Shown in pieces: positions 57,136-64,000 of a stretch of 64,000 nucleotides of DNA; position 1 is the stretch's first letter; each line of letters opens with the position of its first letter. Both the position numbers and the translations under genes were made by a program. This stretch comes from Caenorhabditis elegans (Eukaryota; Nematoda; Chromadorea; Rhabditida; Rhabditidae): NCBI RefSeq assembly GCF_000002985.6, contig NC_003281.10:10788001-10852000 (forward strand). The letters run 5' to 3'. The notes under the pieces are model-generated. The model saw only the letters and a program-made list of their open reading frames with translations. It searched no databases and was not told where the DNA came from.

Positions 57136-57444
57136 GGTGCGTCCATAGTCTGCGGAAAACGGGAAATTCCAGCCTGCGGAAGCGTCCATAGTCTGCGGAA
57201 AAAAACAAGGAGTTTCTCGCTTTGTTATTGGTCAATTTCAAAATAGTGGGCGTGTTCAACCAATTAGGGGCTGTAAAATTTTAAGCTGAGCAATGGGAAA
57301 ACAAGAAGCAACAGCTGATTGGTTGGCCACGCCTACTTTTTTGAATTTTGAGGAAAAAAAGAGAGGAACTCCGGTTTTTCCGCAGACTATGGACGCTTCC
57401 GCACGCGGGAAATTCCCGTTTTCCGCAGACTATGGACGCACCCT
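57136..57444. mobile_element. ~310-bp MITE
   Basis: Ends GGTGCGTCCATAGTCTGCGG and CCGCAGACTATGGACGCACC are exact inverses. The AAAACGGGAAATTCC continuation is also inverted. A second inner copy of GCGTCCATAGTCTGCGG occurs in each arm. The target duplication is unclear (TTAA/CTAA flanks). Confidence 0.8.
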
Positions 57445-57450
57445 AAGACA

Positions 57451-57505
57451 TTTCACTTTTTTACTGTAAATAATGTATGTATTATTTACAGTAAAAAAGT
57501 GGAAA
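57451..57505. repeat. Near-perfect 24-bp-arm hairpin
   Basis: CACTTTTTTACTGTAAATAA and its inverse are separated by GTATGT. One mismatch near the base. It abuts the MITE on its left. Confidence 0.75.
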
Positions 57506-57559
57506 TTACTGCCACTTTTTTAGAAAGTTATATTTCTCCCGCATTTTCAACGAATTAAT

Positions 57560-59600
57560 TGTTCTTTACACCCCTATTGCCAAACCACTTCGTCCGAAAT
57601 CCACCTCTCACAAATCCATTTACAGGCTTGCGCGTCGCGCGTGCTCGAATACCATATCAGTCAGAAGAAAAATGCGTAAAGAGCTCAAATCTATCAAACG
57701 AAGACTTGCTCATGAGGAAGACCAAGCCATTCACGCCACTGACTCCCGCAGTGTATTTCAGCTTGTAAAAAAAAGAATCACCCCCCGACCTCAACCTATC
57801 AATCTTGACATCAATAATGAAACAGTGTCTGACCCAGTGCGCATTGCAGATGAGTTTATTCATAACTTTGCTCTGTCATTCACAGCGCCTTGCCCACCCT
57901 TCCCAGCTCTTCCGGCACCCAAGCCCTCTAAATTATCCCTCGATTTCTCGCCGTTCAACATCCACAGGCATATCAAAGTTCTTAAAGCCAAAATTGGGTT
58001 TTCTACCGACAATATCAATTTCTTTATCATAAAAAAGTGTAGTGATTCTCTAACCGTCCCCTTGTCCATAATCTTTTCCGAGTCATTCTCCAGCTCCTTC
58101 TTCCCGACCCCCTGGAAGACTTCCATCATTGTCCCATTACACAAAAAAGGGTCCACAACTAATCCGGGTAACTATCGCCCGATTACACTTACTCATCCAT
58201 TGTCTAGACTATTTGAACGAGTTGTACTTGATGCTCTCAAGCAGAAATTATCTCCACTCCTCTCTTCCAAACAATTCGGTTTCCTGCCTGCGCGCTCATG
58301 CACTCTGGCAGTTCTCGAATCGACGTCCAAAATTCAGAAAGTCCTCCTTGACAAGAGCAAGTATGTGGATACTATATATTTCGATTTCAAAAAAGCATTC
58401 GATAGTGTTCCCCACAACTTGCTTCTTCTCAAACTTCTGAATGTTGGGCTCGATTCAGGATGCTGTGAGTGGATCAGCTCGTTCCTCAGTAACCGTTCAT
58501 CGAAAATCAAAATTGATCATTTTATCTCGGACAACTCTTTCAATGTCATGTCTGGTGTCCCCCAAGGTAGTGTAACTGGACCATTCCTCTTTCTTTTGTA
58601 TATTAATGACTTATTATATTTTCTTTCTTTTGTATATTAATGACTGATTTGTTCCCCCCTGATGTCCATGTTACAGCCTTTGCCGACGATCTAAAATTAC
58701 TCGGATCGGACCCCACCTCTATCCAAACAAGCATCAATATTGTCGCTGATTGGTGTAAAAAATGGCGTCTAAATCTTGCTGAGCACAAAACTGCCGTATT
58801 ACATTTTGGAAAAAAGAACCCCCGTCATAAATACTTTGTAAATAGTGTTGAAATTAAACCGCGTGATTCTATCAGAGATCTCGGAATCATTGTCGATACC
58901 AAATTATCATTTGTAAATCATATTAATCAGACTTCTAATAGTGCCCTCCTTAAGTGTCGCCAAATCCTTCGTTCATTCCGCTCTAAAAGTCCCGAATTCT
59001 ATTTTAAACTGTTCAATGTTTACATCCGCCCCGTACTCGAATATGCCTGCGAGCTCTTCCCGCCCAACTCCACCGAACTTGCCAAAAAACTCGAATCTCC
59101 CCTCCGGTTTTTCTCAAAGTGTGTCTTTCAAAGGTGCAATTTATCTTACTCGTCATACAGTAGTAGGCTTTCAGAATTTAATTTATTGTCTACCCACCAT
59201 AGACGGGTTCTTCAAATCCTCCGAACCTTCCATAAAATTATTTCAAGCGAGTATCACTTCCCGTCCTTATCATCGTTCGTTCGAGCTTCACGCTCTACTC
59301 GTCACCCCTATCTACTTGTTGTCTGTGGTGTCCCGTCTAAATGTTTTCTACATGTTAACTTGTCGTTGTGGAATCGAATAGCAAAACGTTTCCCTCAATT
59401 GTTAACTCCAAATGCATTTGCGTCGCGCCTAGGCTCTATCCCATTTGACACCCTCTTCCCCCCAACTTGACCTCCCGGGCTATAGCTGGTCCAATTGGTC
59501 ATTTTACTTATTTGTCCACACATCTTTTTTATTTACTTTTTTTCTTTATCTTCCGGTGTAGCTATTTCTTGTGACAAATAAACAATTATTAAATATTATA
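57560..59600 (+). mobile_element. 5'-truncated LINE retrotransposon, CR1/jockey type
   Basis: Contains a reverse-transcriptase domain and a short 3' UTR ending in AATAAACAATTATTAAATAT. The endonuclease domain of an intact LINE is absent, so the copy is 5'-truncated. Composition (about 43% GC) is distinct from the surrounding AT-rich DNA. No target duplication was recognised. Confidence 0.85.
57582..59470 (+). pseudogene. Broken reverse transcriptase of the LINE
   Basis: Two open pieces, 57582-58640 and 58640-59470, in different frames. The first has RT blocks NYRPITL, FGFLPARS, YFDFKKAFDSV and SGVPQGS..GP. The second begins just before the FADD catalytic box ([10 protein letters not shown]) and runs through the thumb to the stop at 59468. 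The break is at 58588-58646, where a 34-bp block containing TCTTTCTTTTGTATATTAAT is tandemly duplicated. The duplication alone does not explain the frame change, so a further 1-bp indel is likely. Inactive. Confidence 0.85.
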
Positions 59601-59744
59601 GCACAACCAAATGTTTTAGTATTCAACTTTTTATCACAAATACAAGCAAAACGAAGTGAACCATAACAATGAATGTGTGAATAACATTTCCAATCTGGGA
59701 CCTATTTTTTAAATACCAATGAGACAAGTTGAAAATAAAAGAAT

Positions 59745-60667
59745 CTAACTACAAACATTTAGTTTAACATATTTAGGATACCTAGGAGAATTGAATAATG
59801 TAATAGTCGCTGCAGTCCCATCCTTTCGTCGGATATTAAATACTTCAAAATCGTCCAATTTTCCATCAGTTGGTGGTTTTTGATAATCAATTCCATTCAA
59901 GGCAATTGTAGTGAACTCGTCCAAATTTGAACCGTTTTGGGCATACATAATCAAAATCTCCAGCCATTGATTTGATCCATTGATCCAGTGTTTCAAAAAT
60001 AGGCAAATATCTGTTAGGGGTAATAGTGTATGCATAAGTATTTCGGAAATATTTGAAACTAGTAAGTCTTCCAATTTAATTGATTCGTCTTGCTTTATCA
60101 TAATGTTTTTAAAGTTACAACAGGTGACTGCTTGAAAATCTTGAACTCTCGGGGAGAAACAGCTTAGGAGCAATTCATCAAAATTCCATGAACATCTCTT
60201 CAATAGGTTTCCGTGAAAAGTGTCCATGTAAGGAGATGTAAAGTGTAATGTTTCGATATTTAAGCTATCGAATTCTTCAATGATGGATTGGTAATCGTAA
60301 CTACTAATCGTCAGTTGAGAAACTTTTTGTTGATGGAAAATGTCAAGGATATGGTCTAGAAATTTTCTTAAACCGATTTCCGACACTTTAAAGGACAAGC
60401 TTTCAAGTGTATTGAGTTGGACGTCTATGGAAATTATTGTCGACATTGTTAAAATAATGTTATTAGCTCTCAAATTCAACGATTCAACTATAGATTTAGC
60501 AAATTTTGAATTGAAAGATATGGAAACTCTGGAAAAATAAAAGTTATTAAAAGTTAGAACACAAATAAATAATTCGATTTAAATACTCACAAATAATACA
60601 CATCCATTGTTTGAAATAATAAGCGTAGCGGTTTGGAAGGTAGTCGGAGAATAGGGAAACCAGCCAT
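59745..60667 (-). CDS. F-box / FTH (FBA_2-like) domain protein
   Basis: Two exons: 60667-60591 and 60528-59745 (stop). They give 287 codons (286 residues). The N-terminus MAGFPILRLPSKPLRLLFQT is a typical worm F-box start (LPxxPLxxxF) interrupted by a 62-bp intron. The following ~230 residues are the leucine-rich FTH/FBA_2-type region seen in fbxa/fbxb proteins, ending FEVFNIRRKDGTAATI. Such proteins are SCF E3 ligase adaptors, with Skp1 bound by the F-box. The family is expanded and fast-evolving, so I give no symbol. Start chosen at the only ATG before the F-box. Confidence 0.85.
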
Positions 60668-60986
60668 TTTGGTTGTAATAAGGACAACTGGACAATGGAG
60701 CAATGGACAACTTGGTGACTGATGAACGAGTATCGATTTGTTATATATATATATAACGCTGCGTTCTTTAAAACAACGCGAATATGGTGCATTGATAAAT
60801 TAATTGATAAATAAATTAAACAAGTGAATTTGAGAGTTTTTTTTTTTGAAAAAAACTCCTTCTAATCTCACACAATCTTGACAAAACCACATTTTATTCA
60901 CTTTAAAATCTAAAAATCAGCGCATTCAAAACTTTGATGCAAACATTAATTTTCGAAAACTATTATTCAAATATTCGCAATTTTCG
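60668..60986. other. Divergent intergenic spacer; no gene seen
   Basis: Between the F-box gene (-) and the hexosaminidase gene (+). Includes a TATATATATATAA run at about 60741-60753, some 75 bp upstream of the F-box ATG, possibly a TATA element. Confidence 0.5.
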
Positions 60987-61068
60987 CTTATCCGAGAGGA
61001 GTACGCAGTGAGGTGTGCGACAAGTGCGTCAGCAGTGGTTGCCTGGCGCATCGAGAAACGCGCAAGCC
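60987..61068. repeat. ~75-bp GC-richer block shared with 56996-57073, copy 2
   Basis: CCGAGAGGAGTACGCAG ... TGGCGCATCGAGAAACGCGC. Lies 185 bp upstream of the hexosaminidase ATG. Confidence 0.7.
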
Positions 61069-61252
61069 AATTTATTTTTGTTTTTTGTTTTTCTTCCCGA
61101 TTCATCGGAATTTCGCGATAAATTTGATTTTTTTTGATGATTTTAACTTGAAAAATGCAAGAAAAATAGTTTTCTCCATTAAAATTACCAATAAATCCCA
61201 ATAAAACCAACCATTTTCCAGGTTTTATGCCACAAGTGCAATAAACGTCGCC

Positions 61253-64000
61253 ATGCTTCGAGGTTTTTTCGGGCGCCGCTCGCGGTCAGCATGGGTTCGG
61301 CTCATTTATTTGTGCATCGTCACAATAATCTTCCTTTTCGCCACATCACAGTTCAAATCGACGACAACTCACGCGAGATTCGTGCCAGAGGTGAGAAATC
61401 GCTGGAAAACCGATAAAACTTAGTATTCGAAGAAAAACAAGAGAAAAAATTGCAAAATTATGTACAAAACATCGAATTTTAACATAAACTCGTATTTTTT
61501 AATGTAAAAATTCAGAAAATACTTGAAATTTCGTAAAAAATCAGGGACTTTCAGAAACAAAACCAAAAAAAAAAAAAGCAAAAATAGAAATTTCGAGGTT
61601 TTTTTCCTGAATTTTTTCCCTTAAAAACCACATTTCAAACATTTTTCAGTGCTCGGATGCTCGTATCGTTGTTTTAAATGTAAAAATTTTTAAAAAAATC
61701 GGGGGAGTTTTAGAAATTTTCAGAAAAAAAATATCGGAAAATGCAAAATAAATCGTAGAAATTTCTAAAAAATTTAAATAAAAAAAGTGAAACACAGAAT
61801 AAAGCAGAAATATTCAATTTTTCGGCTTTTCAGGCAAATAAAAATTAAAATTTCGAGGTTTTCATGAAAATTAATGATTATTCTTCCGATTTCTTCGGAA
61901 TTTTTCACTAAAAACCAGTGATTTTGCAAATTTCGTAGTTTCGATTGCAAAAATTCAAAAAAAAAAGAAGTTTTGTTCAGAAAATGTATTGAAAACCCAT
62001 AGAATACTTGAAATTCCGGCAAAAAAATTTATTTAAAAAATTAAAATACACAAAAATTGAAATTTTGAGGTTTTCCTGAAAATCAATGATTTTTTTTCCG
62101 ATTTTTCCGGAATTTTTCACTGAAAACCAGTAATTTTGCAAATTTTCAGCCCTCGGATCCGCGTCTCCACCCAAATTCACCACTTCAAGCTCCAAAAGCT
62201 CAGGAGCCAGCAGCTGCAGAAACCACGAAAAAGCCGTCTCGTCAACCCCACCACACAACTGCAAAACCAAGAACTGAAAATGTAGAAATAAACGGAGAAA
62301 AATACCCGAAACTCTCTCCAGACGGAAATCTCATTCCACAACGTCGAATTGTTCATTTGGATTTGAAAGGAGCACCCTATAAACCAGAATTTTTCACTGA
62401 ACTCTTCGCATTTTTCAATAGAATTCAAGCGACAGGAATTCTTCTCGAATGGGAAGATATGTTCCCATTTAAAGGCCGGCTCCGCGGAGCAATCAATAAA
62501 AATGCCTATTCTATGGAGACCGTTGAGCACATTCTACAAGAAGCCCAAAAGCATCATTTACAAATTATCCCACTTGTTCAGACAATGGGACACTTGGAAT
62601 GGATACTGAAACTTGAAGAATTTGCTCATTTGAGAGAGGATACACGATTCCCTCAAGTTATATGCTTTTCCGATGAAAATGCGTGGGAATTGATTAAAGA
62701 AATGATTGAGGAAGTTGCAAATGTGCATAAAAAATATGGAATGAGCTATTTTCATATTGGAGCCGATGAGGCTTTTCAGGTAGGGAGAGAAAGGAAAATT
62801 TGATTTTTTAAAAATTTTATTTTTCGTCAAAAGGAGTTAGATTTCCAAAAAAATATTGATAAAATCTAAATTTTCGCCGAAAAAAACTTGAAAAACTTTT
62901 CGATTTTTACAGAAAAAAACTGAAAAATCTAAAATTCGCATATTAATTTCTTCTAAAATAAGAAAAAATAACCAAAAAAAAAAACAAAAAAATTTGCTTT
63001 TATGAAAAATCGAAAACCTTTTTTTAAATAATAATATTGTTTAATTTATCATGAATTAAATATAAAAATGCTGTTTTAAAAGGCTTAAAATGGGAGAAAA
63101 TAACATTTTTCACAAAATTAAAATTTAAATCTTTAAACAAAAAAATATAGATAAAATCTGAATTTTCCCCAAAAAAATTGGAAAATATTTTCGAAAAATC
63201 AAAAAATCGCAAGAAACACATTAAAAAAATTTCTGATTAAAAAAAAGACAAAGAACCAAAATTTGAAGTTTTTTTCTAATAATAATAATTTTGAATTTAT
63301 CATAAATTGAATATAAAAATGCTGTTATAAAAGACTTAAAATGGGAGAAAATAACATCTTTAACAAAATTAAAGTTAAAAAAAATTAAATTAAATTAAAC
63401 CTTTAATTTATTATAATTTTATCTTTTATCCAATGAAATTTATTCTGAAAATTAAAAAAAAAGGACAGATTTGAAAATTTTAATGCAAATTCTTCAAAAT
63501 GTTTTCAAAAAAAAATCGAAAAGCTGAAAAGTCGAAGATTCAATTTTTATCACATTCTAATAAACTTTTTTTTTTTGAATTTATCATAGAGTAAATATAA
63601 AAGTTCTGAAATTTGAGACTAAAAATAAAAGAAAAAACATTTTCCACAAAATTCTAGGAAATGTTTTCGATTTTCGAAAACAAAAATGTATTAAAAAATC
63701 CTGAATTTTTTTCAGATCGGAATCTGCAATGCTAGCATCACTCAAATAAAAAAAGAATTCACCCGTGAACGTCTAATGCTTTGGCATATTGCTCGAACTG
63801 CACGCTTCGTAAAAGAAAAGTATCCAGAAACTCAAGTTCTAGCGTGGCATGATATGTTGGCAAGTGCAATGGAATCAGATATTGAAGATTATAAGCTCAC
63901 GGAGCTATTGCAACCAGTTTTATGGAATTATGCAGAAGATCTTGATATCTACCTTCCCCGTTCAACATGGATGATTCTTCGGAATTTCCGAAATGTTTGG
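61253..64000 (+). CDS. hex-3: GH20 beta-N-acetylhexosaminidase (HEX-2 to HEX-5 type), 5' part
   Basis: Exons 61253-61390, 62150-62779 and 63716 to the window edge; 351 codons visible, in frame at the end. The N-terminus has a short basic cytosolic tail, then one helix (VRLIYLCIVTIIFLFATS) as a type II signal anchor. A Pro/Thr/Lys-rich stem (about residues 40-95) follows. The GH20 barrel starts near residue 105 (RRIVHLDLKGAPYKP). The catalytic Asp-Glu pair is in YFHIGADEAFQ, at the end of exon 2. Family members in C. elegans remove N-glycan or O-glycan GlcNAc/GalNAc in the secretory pathway. The subfamily resembles mammalian HEXD. The symbol is chosen because hex-3 is, from memory, the member on chromosome III near klp-7; it was not verified. 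The 3' end lies outside the window. Confidence 0.85.

Noticed and set aside
58941..59381. 146-codon frame in the LINE, second frame
   Set aside because: Overlaps the real RT frame (58640-59470), which carries the catalytic FADD box.

Overview
The window is nematode genomic DNA and almost certainly Caenorhabditis elegans, probably chromosome III. It is about 65% A+T. Introns start GT and end in TTTTCAG, many short ones being 43-50 bp. Dispersed palindromic repeats are abundant. Two genes are recognisable outright: klp-7 (kinesin-13) and sca-1 (the SERCA calcium pump). Species and chromosome are recognised from memory of the gene neighbourhood, not from a search. Coding models were built by hand from splice consensus, reading phase and family motifs. 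Every complete model closes to a whole number of codons.

Left part (1-13 kb). The 3' half of a Patched-related (PTR/RND) membrane protein is on +. Next is a 1.45-kb foldback transposon with a perfect 9-bp target duplication, inserted in a GGCAAA-type satellite. It is followed by a secreted VWA plus C-type-lectin-like protein (+) and an SLC22-type major facilitator transporter (-).

Middle (13-29 kb). klp-7 (+) and sca-1 (-) are convergent. klp-7 has a phase-compatible first exon 2.2 kb upstream of its main body. sca-1 has an internal 5' splice site and a small alternative last exon, giving 1059- and 1004-residue pumps. Between their 3' ends lie a 389-bp hairpin transposon with an 8-bp target duplication and another palindromic repeat.

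Gene-poor stretch (29-47 kb). I see no convincing protein-coding gene here. It probably contains the 5' untranslated exon and promoter of sca-1, including four E-box-like hexamers in 33 bp. It also holds many repeats: palindromes, tandem arrays and four of the window's six long G/C homopolymer tracts.

Right part (47-64 kb). A secreted somatomedin-B/thrombospondin-1 protein (+) is convergent with a PDE12-like 2'-phosphodiesterase (-). Then come a non-autonomous element, a broken CR1/jockey-type LINE (+), an F-box/FTH protein (-), and the 5' part of a GH20 hexosaminidase of the HEX-2 to HEX-5 type (+), cut by the window end.

No operon is evident and no new enzymatic system is present. The most interesting content is alternative splicing in klp-7 and sca-1, the split SMB domain, and several structurally intact non-autonomous transposons with diagnosable target duplications.
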